A stretch of 64,000 bases of DNA from Adenophora triphylla var. japonica (lineage: Eukaryota > Streptophyta > Magnoliopsida > Asterales > Campanulaceae): positions 248,001-312,000 of the forward strand of contig JAFEMH010002084.1 of NCBI GenBank assembly GCA_022495995.1. The letters run 5' to 3'. A program made the position numbers and the translations under genes. Below the pieces are notes generated by a model. The model was not told where the DNA came from. It worked only from the letters and a program-made list of their open reading frames with translations, and made no database searches. Positions 1 to 11,952 of this stretch are shown piece after piece. Positions within the stretch are counted from its first letter, which is position 1. Every line of letters begins with the position of its first letter.

Positions 1-135
1 TGACACCATCCACCACTGCCACCAAAACCACCGCCACCGGCACTGAAACCATCAATCCACCAAATCTGCCGCCACCGCCATTTAGTAGACAGGTAAATAA
101 TATGAAAAAGGGTAATATAATCACGAGAATTGTTA
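1..135. mobile_element. Terminal fragment of a non-autonomous DNA element, cut by the window edge
   Basis: The first ~100 bases, rich in CCACCGCC-type repeats, are a close reverse-complement match to 44,856-44,955. The next bases (GACAGGTAAATAATAT and onward) match 45,455-45,490 in direct orientation. This is therefore one end of another copy of the element at 44,838-45,560. The rest of it lies outside the window. Confidence 0.55.
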
Positions 136-279
136 TATAAACCCGTAAAATTGTTGAGTAAACCCGTAAGTTAAATTCTTCAAAAATGTCATCGAGTGAA
201 ATGACAACATTATCCCTAAATCTATTAGCTCAATCACGAATGTTATATAAACCCGTAAAATTGTTGAGTAAACCCGTAT
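124..279. repeat. Two direct copies of a ~45-bp repeat
   Basis: A unit containing TGTTATATAAACCCGTAAAA followed by TTGTTGAGTAAACCCGTA occurs at about 124-170 and again at 234-279. The spacer between the copies is unrelated. The units look like a local duplication at the edge of the element above. No gene is visible. Confidence 0.7.
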
Positions 280-830
280 ACTCCCTCCCTCCCTCATCAA
301 TTTTCACCACCTTCCCCCTCCCTCCCTCATCAATTTTCACATTTTTACTTAATCACTTCCTTCTTTATTTTTTTACATCCAAAAAAACTACCTCCCTTTC
401 CTTTCTCTTCCTCTTACCATCATTTGTCTCACAAAAAAAAATTCATGCATATTTGTTCCAAGACAAGAGATTCAGGAGGCTCATCATGGATGCTCTACCA
501 TCGAATGCTCTACCATCGAATGTTAATGTAAGTTTTCTAACCATTTAAATTTGTTAAAAATGTCTTTTCTGTTTCTAGCTCAAATTCGGCCAGTAGTGAT
601 CGAAAATCAATCGGTTCGGGTCGGCCACACCCGCAGAGAAATTAAGTTCGAGTTCGGCCCCGCCGAAAATTTGAAATTGTTCGGCTACGGTTTGCCAAAT
701 GCGGGTGTTTTTGATGGAACGCCGAATTTTTAAAATATTTCGGCCAATTTGAGTAGAACCATCGAAAAATATTCGGCCACCACCGGCCGAGACCTTTGTT
801 TTGTTCTTACACCTCCCCTTATTGTTTTAT
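280..830. other. Low-complexity pyrimidine-rich stretch, no convincing gene
   Basis: This stretch has CT-rich sequence with a twice-repeated CCCTCCCTCATCAATTTTCAC unit (about 286-306 and 318-338) and a short tandem ATGCTCTACCATCGA (about 487-519). From about 580 to 830 the sequence is rich in TCGGCC. Short open frames here have no recognisable domain and biased composition, so no gene is called. Confidence 0.5.
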
Positions 831-939
831 TGAATTGTTGCGGTATTCACCGGGTGACAACAACTATGTCTCGGTTGATTTTGAAAGTGTTTTGCGAGAC
901 TACACTCCGGTAATTCACAATGCCCTTATTTTTCGAGGC

Positions 940-1740
940 CCAGAAAAATAATGTTTGAATGGAGTGCGTAAAAGGGGGAAAGAGTGGGTTTCTCATCGTA
1001 GAGTGGGTCGGGATAACGGGAGCCGTAATTCCGCTCCTCGGCGACGCTTGTTTGTGATCGGCCCAGGGGACATACAAGGAAAAACCAATCTCTCTGTCCT
1101 CTCAAGAATCTGCCACAACCTTGAAATATTGGGAAAAAAAAAAAGAAAAATAGAGAGCGGAACAAAGAAATGTGGTTGTAAGTTTCGGTTGAACGCCGGA
1201 CAAGTCACGGTTGATGGTGAATGGCAATTAAAAGTGATTTGTGGCTTTCCATGATCATCCGATTTGCGGATCCATGTTGGGTCACTGTCGGTAGATTCTG
1301 ACCGAAATCGAGAGGAGGAGTACGTGATAGAATTGTCACATGCAAATAGCCGCCAAAAGGATATTTTTACATGGATTAAAAGAGAAATTTCCCGGAAAAC
1401 AAGTCCATAATACGGACTATTTATAATGTGCGAGTGAAGAATGTGGCAAATGAGCATGCGCTGGTCGTTCTCAAATCCAACAGCTCATGTTTAAATTGAC
1501 CGATCATGCTTATCACTTCGAATATCGGCAATGCGAGAATACAAATGTCATTAAGGAGATATTTTTTGCTCATCCGAAAAGCATTGAATTGATGAAGGCA
1601 TTTTCATACGTCTTGTTCATGGATTGCACTTACAAGACAAATAGGTACAACTTACCTTTGCTTAAGATTGTGGGCGTGACTTCAACCAAAATGACCTTCT
1701 TAATTGCTGATTTGGTATATCTCTATCAACACCGTCAAAA
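940..1740 (+). pseudogene. Mutator-like (MULE/FAR1-type) transposase remnant
   Basis: Two pieces of a MULE transposase are visible in different frames. Around 1,150-1,250 a segment reads SGTKKCGCKFRL, a tract, then WQLKVICGF. This is the C-x-C part of the FAR1/WRKY-GCM1-type DNA-binding domain found in plant MULE and FAR1-related proteins. Around 1,545-1,720 a segment reads EIFFAHPKSIELMKAF, VLFMDCTYKTN, LPLLKIVGVTS. This is the start of the MULE catalytic domain, and the D of MDCTYKTN corresponds to the first acidic catalytic residue. The frames are broken between the pieces, and the rest of the catalytic domain, the SWIM finger and the C-terminus are missing beyond a poly-A run at about 1,738. 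It is a dead fragment. A FAR1-family host gene is a less likely alternative given the decay and lack of exon structure. Confidence 0.75.
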
Positions 1741-2389
1741 AAAAAAAAAATCCGCTCATTGGCCTAAGCGGCAATGTGTTCAATTTTTTTTAATTCTCTT
1801 GAAATAATTTGAATACAATTTTTCTACATTAAAAGTAATGTACAAATAGGTAAAGAGAAAATGACTCTTATGGGTAACGTACTTTACTCCTTTGCATCAA
1901 ATAATGCAATGTAGTTCTTAGTATCTAAAAAATACATCGTACTTTAATAACTTTTTTCATATAATGCAATTTTCAAGTTAAAAAATGGATGACGTTAAAT
2001 ATAGTTAACACCTTGTGACGAAATTAACACGAACTAAATATTTAACGAGCGTTAATGCCCTTTTTTTTCCTCCCTTGGAGAGATTGAAATCATATTTTAT
2101 ATCTTTATTTATATTTTTGAAATCATAATTTATATCATTGTAATTGGTATGCTTGTGCAAATAAACTTCATAATTAATATTTTTTTTAAGATTAATGTTT
2201 TTTTCATGCATAAATTAACATATTAAAATTTAATATCTAAATATTTTATTATATATATATATATATTATTAATTAATATAATATAATATAATATTGATTC
2301 TAATATAATTTTTAAAATTGAATGATACTTTTATTTTAAAGAATTTACTACCTAAATTAAAAGGCATTAAAAAAAAACATTTAAACATA

Positions 2390-2602
2390 TCAAGGAAACA
2401 ACTTCTTCAAATATTCCCCCACCATAGTTAACTCGTATCTCCCCAATCCAACCCTTAAACCCAGCAACCATCTTTCCACTTCCCATTTGTCTCTCCATCT
2501 TCTCTCTTCCCCTCTGTCACCGTTCACCTTCTTCTTCTCCGATACTCTTACAACCGTACTCCGATTACTCTTACCACATGCAGCAGCCCCCACCCCATTC
2601 AC
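2390..2602 (-). other. Gene-like (possibly captured) fragment inside the outer element
   Basis: An open minus-strand stretch of about 70 codons lies here, rich in charged residues, with no domain that I recognise. The block around 2,515-2,556 (CACCGTTCACCTTCTTCTTC and onward) recurs in the same orientation at about 28,686-28,728, on the other side of the nested retrotransposons. That points to a duplicated or captured exon-like sequence within the outer element. It is not a supported functional gene. Confidence 0.35.
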
Positions 2603-3225
2603 ACTTTTCAGGATGGTTATATAGCAGATCTCAAAAGCAAATCGGCATTGGATCTGAATTCAACCGTATAAATATTGGGGGTACAGAAATTAAACAACTA
2701 AGAATGGAAGCATAAACAACTATTGAGACCAACTTGTTAGGAATGTTGGGTCAAAATATATGTGGACTCAGAATTGCTTAATCCCAATCACATAGCTAGT
2801 TAGAGACCCCTAATTTAATTAGATTTTATTTTTGGATCTCTTACTGATGCCCTCCCAGTTAATTCAGCATGTTACGGGCTACTATCTGCCTTGCGTGGTG
2901 CCGGATTCGTGTTCACAGGAGTTAACACTTTTTACATACTTCACGAGATAGGTGACTTAAATTTGGATGACTCCTTTCGTTTGAAATAAAATCTCGGGCC
3001 ACAACGGTCACATCTCTATCTCTTTCATCGTACTTGTTTGCTAAAAGTAGTTATATTTTTTCCGCCAACACCATTCTACTTGGGTTCGACACAAGAGCTA
3101 CTTTTAGCTCTACTTTGTCCTTTGTCTGTCTTCAGGAGTAGACCGTTGGACAAAGGGATTTTTACCCGCTGAACAATAGCAGAAATGTCTTATTCAAATC
3201 TCCCGCATTAATTGCAAAGATATGG

Positions 3226-6043
3226 TGTGAGCACCCCAACCCGGGACCTAAAGTGTATCCCGAGCTTGAGGAGCCCAACTAGGAAATCTCCTCTCTAAAT
3301 TTTAAAAACTTTTATTTTCCTTTTAAAAGAAAACCCATTTTCAAATACCAAATTAAACCAATTAATAATATCACCACTCCACAACTTCCATAAACCATAA
3401 AATGATTTCTTACATCGAAACTCATACTTAACTTTGTTTTACAAAAGAGTTTATACACATCTTCTCAAAAGAGTTTTACTAAATAAATACACCCGTACAA
3501 CCAACTTATACACTTAACCTTGACAAGTCCCCAAAAGCAAAAGTCCACAATTTAACCCCGCCTCCTTTGGTTCCGGTCACTGTCTCAAGACAATCTAAAA
3601 CAAGTAAAAGGGAAGGGGTGAGAATAAATCTCAATGAGCTATTATGAATGCGGCAAGATGCCAAACAAGATGCAACACATAGCATGTAGTAGCACATAAC
3701 ACATTATAAAAGCGGTAAACACCTTACGTTACCTCATTTTACCTTTTCCCGTCCGAACAATAAGTCGTACAACGTGGGAGTAAAACTCCACTCTTTGGTG
3801 AATTGCCTCCAAGACATTCACCTCTTTATAGGACTCATACTCCGTAGATCCATATAAGAAAAGATACCTATAATAGAGTATCCAACAATAAGATCGCTAA
3901 CTGTAAAGCTTTAGGCTTAATACGTAAGCATTCCCCGTACACCAATCGCAACAGTCAGTAAAGCCTTTTGGGTCAATACGATCGTTAGCACACCCACTCT
4001 GCGGCCACGGAGGGACGGTCCTGTGTATAATGAACCTTCAATCACTTATAGAACAAATCCATAATTGATTGAATTCCATCATACCCCCGAATATCAACAT
4101 GTTCAAGCACAATATAGATACTTGAAACATAATCCACAAAAAGGGATAATCATATAACAACATGGTAATGTATACTCATGAAATCAATACCATAGTGCAA
4201 CAACCATTTAGTACACTATGCATCATAATATAACAACATGGTAATGCATACTCATGCTAATCAATACCATCAATGAATACAAATTCAAGTAAGGTAACCA
4301 TATAACCAAATAATCCACACTTGGGATGCAATGTAACAACAAGTCAAATATTCCACACTTGGGATGCACATAACAGTATGTCTAATAGTCCATACTTAGA
4401 ATATTATGATAACCATATAATCAATAATTCCACAACTTGGGATAACAATGCCACAAGGTGATACATACCCATTACTAACTAGCTCAATAGTGAACCTATA
4501 GCTTCTATACTATTGCAACTACTCACCAAAGATATGGAGTAAGTAAGGCCACTATGTATCATAAATCATTCCTACATTTTCATTATACAACCTCGAATAA
4601 CCTTAATAAAAGTTCAAGATCTATTTCCCAAGTTGGAACTATTTTGGTGAAGTACTAATCAAACTTAACAATTGTTTCCTGACAATGATCCATATTACAA
4701 GGTCCCGATAGAGATTCAAGTTAAATTATTAAGTTGTAGTCACAATGCTTAAGTAGCCCAAGTTCTACTTTAATCTAAGTTGAGAAGGGTTGATTAATAT
4801 CCGAAAGTAATTAGGTTCCATTAATTTATAGTGGTTAGGATTCTCAATCCATCCTACAAGATCATTATACAATAAGACAAGGCCTCTATGAAGGTTCAAG
4901 CTCAATTTACTAAGCTGGGAGTCACAATCTATAAGGGACCAAACAAGGTTGCTACACAAATTCTCGGTTCGATTCAAGTTCGGTTTCACTGGGGTCTTGG
5001 GCGACCGCCCGCCCACCTCTTGGGCGACCGCCCAAGAGGGTTTTTCAAGCAATATGTTCTCTGGACACATGGGCGGCCGCTCATGCCCCTTTGGGCGACC
5101 GCCCAAGTGCCCGGCCGAAATTCCTAAGTTCCCTTTTTGTCTCTTACCATTTTTCTTTCCTTTACCATACTTCTTATACTCATGAACACCAAGAATTTTC
5201 TAATTCAACAAGGTTATCATAAAATCATATAAACCCAAAATAAGTGATTCTAAATTATTTATCATTATAACCTTCACCCATTTCAAATCCTCTAGGTTAT
5301 CTTCCAAGATCACAAACTTCATTCTATTCCATTTACTACCCATTCAACTCCTATAAAATTCCCAAAGCATGAACCCAACATCAAAGAACAAGGAGAACAT
5401 TAAGGAGAGTATGAACAAGTAAGAGAAGGGAAATCATAACAACTCATCTTAGCTAGAACAAGATGAAATGAAGCTTTTCTAGGCTTGATCAATTCCTTGA
5501 GATGATCCACGCTCAAAAGGACACTTGGATCTAAAAATGAGCAAGAAATGATCTTGGGATAAGTTTAAGAGAGAGAAGCTTTCACCAAGACTCTTCCATG
5601 GAGAATGTAGAGAAAAGAAAGAGGAAGAAGATGAAAATGATGAGAAAAGGAGGAGGGAGGTCGGATGGTTGAGGGAGCATGGGAAGGGGTATGGGTGTTG
5701 TTGACAAATGAGGAGGATGGGGAGTGATTTAGGGAAAGGGTCCCCCCCCCCCACAACTATCCTACCTAGGCTTTCACCAAAAGCCACTTTCATTTAAATT
5801 TTTCCCAATGTATTTAAATTAAAATTCTCCTACTCAAATATTTATTCTTCATACTTAATTCCTCCTTCCCTATTTTATTCATGTTTTTATTATTATATTT
5901 CTTTTTGAACATTAATTTATTTTCCTATCATTTATCCTAATATAAGAATTCGAGTATATAAAAATGGACACATAATATTAACAATAATATTAAAAGCACA
6001 CAATATGATATTAAAATCAGTGCCTAGGTTTAGGGTCGTTACA
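3226..6043 (-). repeat. L3 3' LTR (2,818 bp)
   Basis: This is nearly identical to 9,134-11,947. It contains a GC-rich patch at about 4,995-5,115 with several near-palindromic GGGCGACCGCCC units and a poly-C run at about 5,742-5,754. A 104-codon open frame at 5,479-5,793 is repeated in the other LTR only because the LTRs are copies; it has no recognised domain and is not called as a gene. Confidence 0.93.
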
Positions 6044-7800
6044 TTCACTCCTCCTTAAAGAAAATTCGTCCCGAATTTTAAACTTGATTACCTTAATGAT
6101 TCATAACAAGGGGTACTTTCCCAAACATTTCAATTTACCACTTTCAACTAGTTTCCTCAAGTCATGATTCTTATGTACATTATCAACACCTTAGAATTTA
6201 ATCCCGAAATTGAAATCCTAATAACTCTCAACGTTTTCCCCATATAATTCAAATTTGTCTAAACATCCTTAATTGCAGAATTCCACACGTACGAAGGATC
6301 ATAAATAAATTTCTCATACCAATCTTTAGATAATACCCATTCAATGCTAGACTAAACTGCTATTATACTAAACTCCCTTAAGATTAATAGAACTTCTCCA
6401 GTTGAAAAGAAATTCAACACACAATCTATTCTTCAATATTCTGGATAATCTCCTCATCTTGTGACTATCCTCTAATCCTATTAAATTCTGAATCACCGTT
6501 GGACTTCCTTTAAAGTCTCCACATTCTATGGGCCTATCCTGACTAATTGCAACAATGTCTCGCCTTAATACTCAAAGGATACGCTTGACGACACATAAGC
6601 CTTTCGGCAAATCGCATTCGAAATCACAATAACTTTTCCGGATAATATAAAATGACGCAATTAAAATCTTTTAATAGTTCAAACCATCTCTTAGGCTTAT
6701 AGATCTCTCCCCCTCGAATAACTAAATTCTCCAAACTCATAGGATCGGTCACAATTCTCAAAAGGAAACTTCGAAAAGATAAGATTCTTACTTAGATAAC
6801 GCAACACAATTGTAGTCACTCTTAAGTAAGGAATAAGAAAATTTCCGCTTTATCTAAGTTAACTTCCTCAAAGCATACGCTATCACTTTCACATTTCTCA
6901 TAATTTTACAACCAATTCTTCCTCTAATACGCACTTAAAATTCACAAAGTTCTCACATTCACTAGGTAAGGTAAGGATCAGATCTATAGTTAATCTTTTC
7001 TCCATTTCTACCAATATTATTCATTCTTATCACATCTTATACCATTGACGTCCTTCCGAGTTATCTAAACCAACGATTTTATAATTCTCGAGAATTCCTT
7101 GAAAATTCATTTTGTAGCACTTTGCCAACCTCAAAGATTACGGACACAATCCTCGCAAGATCCATGGTAACTTCCAAGCTTAAAACTATAGAACCCCAAA
7201 TTTTGAAAACTTCTCGAGCCAACTCACACTAGCTAAACTTTGCATACAAGTACTTCTCACCAAGGATTATTAACCCTATCCTCCAATGATTTTCATGATC
7301 CTCTCGGAACTTTAATTAACAAAGAGACCCTCAATTCTAATTACCATAAAGCCATCAAAATAAGGCTTAAAAATTCTGCTTATCATACTTAGAATCAACA
7401 CATGAGATACCTTGATGGAAGCACCAATACCATCTACTCACAACAAATACATAAAAATTTTAGAGGGACTCCTTATTCGAGTCTAACACATATCAAATAC
7501 CCTTCACACTTTTAACCAAAATTTTCTGCCTTTAACGCATATATAACAAGTATGCCACATAAAGGTTCATCTCGTATCAATTACCAATATAAGCAATTCT
7601 AGGCACGTAATAGAAGACTCACTTATTATGATAGTCTACCAATGCACAACAACTACTTACCCATCTAGGTCAAGTATATCTCACAATCAGAAATCGGTAA
7701 TCATACCAAATCAACTGGCAATATATGCTCAGTCATAACCACATCACCACCGTGGCAAACCAAAGGAGATTCGAGGTATTCTCTCATAAGAGCAGAATCC
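6044..7800. other. AT-rich interior of L3 without supported coding
   Basis: About 1.75 kb lies between the 3' LTR and gag. I saw no protease, reverse transcriptase, RNase H or integrase motif in any frame. In an autonomous Gypsy element this is where pol would be, so its absence is the main support for calling L3 non-autonomous. Confidence 0.6.
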
Positions 7801-7801
7801 T

Positions 7802-9032
7802 CTAACAATAAAACAAATTCTCAAGTAATGTATGCCACATAGAAGCAACATGTGATGCCAACATAAATGATATGCAACAGGATCTATAAAATATGACCCC
7901 TACTTCGAGACAGGATATACCTCTAGTGACCAATGAGGAATCTATCTCTCCTGGACCCGAAACACATACTCGATCACAGACCTTCTCTTTCGGTTCCCCT
8001 TCGTTATCTCTTTTGGTACCACCTCTTTGTCGTCCACCCGGCTGACCGCTGCTTAAAGCTTGTCCCCGCTGCAACCTTGGGCAATTTCTCCTAAAGTGTC
8101 CTATCTCTCCACAATTAATACACTTGCCTTGCTTACTCCAACACCGATCTTCGGTATGTCCCACCTTCTTACAAAATTTACAAATCATCCCATACTGTTT
8201 GGATTTTGGCCTAGATGAAGAAGCTACAACAAACTCTCCTCTCACACTTCCTGAAGTTAAAGTCCTTGGCTGTCCCCTACTGATTTTGGATCCTTGTCCT
8301 ATACACTTTGGCTTGTTTCCAATCTCACTTCCGGATCTTCCACTATTTTCCTCAATGTCCTTCTCGACCTTATATGCTCTATCTATGAGTGTCTGATAAT
8401 CGGTGAAACTATCAATCCATAATTTCTTCCTAAACTCACTCCTCAAACCTGTTACAAACTTCTGAACCCTTTTCACTTCATGCGATACCAAATGAGGGCA
8501 ACACTTAGCTAATTCCTCAAACCGGACCGAATACTGATTCACCGTCATGTTTCCTTGTTTTAGTCTTAAGAATTCAATCTCCTTCTTATCCCTTGTAACC
8601 ATCGAAATGAAATAATCCTCGAATTGTTTGGTGAAATTATCCCAAGTCTGGGGCGTATGATCCCGCTCCGAACTTCCCTTCAAATTCTGCCACCACTGAT
8701 CAGCTGGACCTTCAAGTTTGAAAACGGCATACTTAACTTTCTCTTTGTTGGGACTTTCTATAACCTCGAAAATCCTATTTCATTTCTGCCAACATTTTTT
8801 CTGCCTTTAACGATTCGGATCTCCGTTAAAGCTCGGTGGGTTCATCTTCACAAATCTTTCCTAATCCATCACTTTGGTACCCTCAGGTTGATTCCGAACT
8901 GATCCTCTATTCTCCATATTATGTACAAACATCCTGAATAATTTCATCATCTCTTCATTCTGAAATTCCACCTATACCCATATCTCCTTCATTTCCTAGA
9001 ACCTTTCGCTGATCGTCATTGCTTCCGGCCAT
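7802..9032 (-). pseudogene. L3 Gag polyprotein (Ty3/Gypsy-type, two zinc knuckles), frameshifted
   Basis: Gag would coat element RNA in cytoplasmic particles. The longest open frame covers 8,683-7,802, but its first codon there is TTG. Homologous Gag sequence (PPSFNGDPN, then FKLEGPADQWW) lies upstream in a shifted frame, and a likely ATG is at 9,032, so the N-terminus is broken by a frameshift. The middle holds the retrotransposon-gag core (TWDNFTKQFEDYF, LKQGNMTVNQYSVRFEELA). Two consecutive CX2CX4HX4C knuckles follow: CKFCKKVGHTEDRC and CINCGEIGHFRRNC. No protease follows before the frame ends. The tail after the knuckles is basic and Gly/Arg-rich. Confidence 0.8.
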
Positions 9033-9133
9033 TAGAACGAACTCCTGCATTAAACACTCGGCGTTAATTACCACACATTCCCCCATAGTTTAGACATCTA
9101 CCCTTGACCTCTAAACCAGGCTCTGATACCAAC

Positions 9134-11947
9134 TGTGAGCACCCCAACCCGGGACCTAAAGCGTATCCCGAGCTTGAGGAGCCCAACTAGGAAATCTCCT
9201 CTCTAAATTTTAAAAACTTTTATTTTCCTTTTAAAAGAAAACCCATTTTCAAATACCAAATTAAACCAATTAATAATATCACCACTCCACAACTTCCATA
9301 AACCATAAAATGATTTCTTACATCGAAACTCATACTTAACTTTGTTTTACAAAAGAGTTTATACACATCTTCTCAAAAGAGTTTTACTAAATAAATACAC
9401 CCAGACAACCAACTTATACACTTAACCTGACAAGTCCCCAAAAGCAAAAGTCCACAATTTAACCCACCTCATTTGGTTCCAGTCACTGTCTCGGCACAAT
9501 CTAAAACGGTAAAAGGGAAGGGGTGAGAATAAATCTCAATGAGCTATTATGAATGCAAAGAAGATGCCAAACAAGATGCAACACATAGCATGGTAGCACA
9601 TAACACATTATAAAAGCGGTAAACACCTTACGTTACCTCATTTTACCTTTTCCCGTCTGAACAATAAGTCGTACAACGTGGGAGTAAAACTCCACTCTTT
9701 GGTGAATTGCCTCCAAAGACATTCACCTCTTATAGGACTCATACTCCGGAGATCCATATAAGAAAAGATACCTATAATAGAGTATCCAACAATAAGATCG
9801 CTAACCGTAAAGCTTTAGGCTTAATACGAAGCATTCCCCCGTACACCAATCGCAACAGTCTCCGTAAAGCCTTTTGGGTCAATACAGATCGTTAGCACAC
9901 CCACTCTGTGGCCACAGAGGGACGGTCCAGTATGATGAACCTTCAATCACTTATAGAACAAATCCATAATTGATTGAATTCCATCATACCCCCGAATATC
10001 AACATGTTCAAGCACAATATAGATACTTGAAACATAATCCACAAAAAGGGATAATCATATAACAACATGGTAATGTATACTCATGAAATCAATACCATAG
10101 TGCAACAACCATTTAGTACACTATGCATCATAATATAACAACATGGTAATGCATACTCATGCTAATCAATACCATCAATGAATACAAATTCAAGTAAGGT
10201 AACCATATAACCAAATAATCCACACTTGGGATGCAATGTAACAACAAGTCAAATATTCCACACTTGGGATGCACATAACAAGATGTCTAATAGTCCATAC
10301 TTAGAATATTATGATAACCATATAATCAATAATTCCACAACTTGGGATAACAATGCCACAAGGTGATACATACCCATTACTAACTAGCTCAATAGTGAAC
10401 CTATAGCTTCTATACTATTGCAACTACTCACCAAAGATATGGAGTAAGTAAGGCCACTATGTATCATAAATCATTCCTACATTTTCATTATACAACCTCG
10501 AATAACCTTAATAAAAGTTCAAGATCTATTTCCCAAGTTGGAACTATTTTGGTGAAGTACTAATCAAATTAACAATTGTTTCCCGGACAATGATCCATAT
10601 TACAAGGTCCTGATAGAGATTCAAGTTAAATTATTAAGTTGTAGTCACAATGCTTAAGTAGCCCAAGTTCTACTTTAATCTAAGTTGAGAAGGGTTGATT
10701 AATATCCGAAAGTAATTAGGTTCCATTAATTTATAGTGGTTAGGATTCTCAATCCATCCTACAAGATCATTATACAATAAGACAAGGCCTCTATGAAGGT
10801 TCAAGCTCAATTTACTAAGTGAGAGTCACGATCTATAAGGGACCAAACAAGGTTGCTACACAAATTCTGGTTCAGATTCAAGTTCAGTTTCCTGGGGTCT
10901 TGGGCGACCGCCCATACCTCTTGGGCGACCGCCCAAGAGGGTTTTTCAAGCAATATGTTCTCTGGACACATGGGCGGCCGCTCATGCCCCTTTGGGCGAC
11001 CGCCCAAGTGCCTGGCCAGAAATTCCTAAGTTCCCCTTTTTGTCTCTTACCATTTTTTCTTTCCTTTACCATACTTCTTATACTCATGAACACCAAGAAT
11101 TTTCTAATTCAACAAGGTTATCATAAAATCATATAAACCCAAAATAAGTGATTCTAAATTATTTATCATTATAACCTTCACCCATTTCAAATCCTCTAGG
11201 TTATCTTCCAAGATCACAAACTTCATTCTATTCCATTTACTACCCATTCAACTCCTATAAAATTCCCAAAGCATGAACCCAACATCAAAGAACAAGGAGA
11301 ACATTAAGGAGAGTATGAACAAGTAAGAGAAGGGAAATCATAACAACTCACCTTAGCTAGAACAAGATGAAATGAAGCTTTTCTAGGCTTGATCAATTCC
11401 TTGAGATGATCCACTCTCAAAAGGACACTTGGATCTAAAAATGAGCAAGAAATGATCTTGGGATAAGTTTAAGAGAGAGAAGCTTTCACCAAGACTCTTC
11501 CATGGAGAATGTAGAGAAAAGAAAGAGGAAGAAGATGAAAATGATGAGAAAAGGAGGAGGGAGGTCGGATGGTTGAGGGAGCATGGGAAGGGGTATGGGT
11601 GTTGTTGACAAATGAGGAGGATGGGGAGTGATTTAGGGAAAGGGTCCCCCCCCCCCACAACTATCCTACCTAGGCTTTCACCAAAAGCCACTTTCATTTA
11701 AATTTTTCCCAATGTATTTAAATTAAAATTTTCCTACTCAAATATTTATTCTTCATACTTAATTCCTCCTTCCCTATTTTATTCATGTTTTTATTATTAT
11801 ATTTCTTTTTGAACATTAATTTATTTTCCTATCATTTATCCTAATATAAGAATTCGAGTATATAAAAATGGACACATAATATTAACAATAATATTAAAAG
11901 CACACAATATGATATTAAAATCAGTGCCTAGGTTTAGGGTCGTTACA
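9134..11947 (-). repeat. L3 5' LTR (2,814 bp)
   Basis: This is the partner of 3,226-6,043, next to the primer-binding site. The two copies are co-linear. Most of the differences I checked fall at CAG/CTG trinucleotides (see findings). The GGGCGACCGCCC patch is at about 10,903-11,010 and the poly-C run at about 11,647-11,659. Confidence 0.93.
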
Positions 11948-11952
11948 TATGG

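Larger units (their letters stand above)
3226..11947 (-). mobile_element. L3: gag-only (TR-GAG-like) LTR retrotransposon inserted in the L2 5' LTR
   Basis: Two 2.8-kb LTRs flank a 3.1-kb interior. The target duplication TATGG is at 3,221-3,225 and 11,948-11,952. In the element's own direction (minus) the LTR begins TGTAACGACC and ends GTGCTCACA. A sequence complementary to initiator tRNA-Met (GGCTCTGATACCAA, 9,119-9,132) abuts the LTR at 9,134, which fixes the orientation. A purine-rich AAGGAGGAGTGAA precedes the other LTR. Only a gag-like ORF with two zinc knuckles is present and no pol domains are seen. This matches what is known as a terminal-repeat retrotransposon with GAG (TR-GAG), probably mobilised by a Ty3/Gypsy partner. 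Confidence 0.9.

Noticed and set aside
186..548. 120-codon plus-strand open frame
   Set aside because: It runs across a direct repeat and a low-complexity CT tract. The hydrophobic Phe/Leu/Ser content is explained by base composition.
5479..5793. 104-codon minus-strand open frame found in both L3 LTRs (also 11,383-11,697)
   Set aside because: It is preserved twice only because the LTRs are copies. Composition is Ser/Phe-rich from a CT-rich tract and no domain is recognised.
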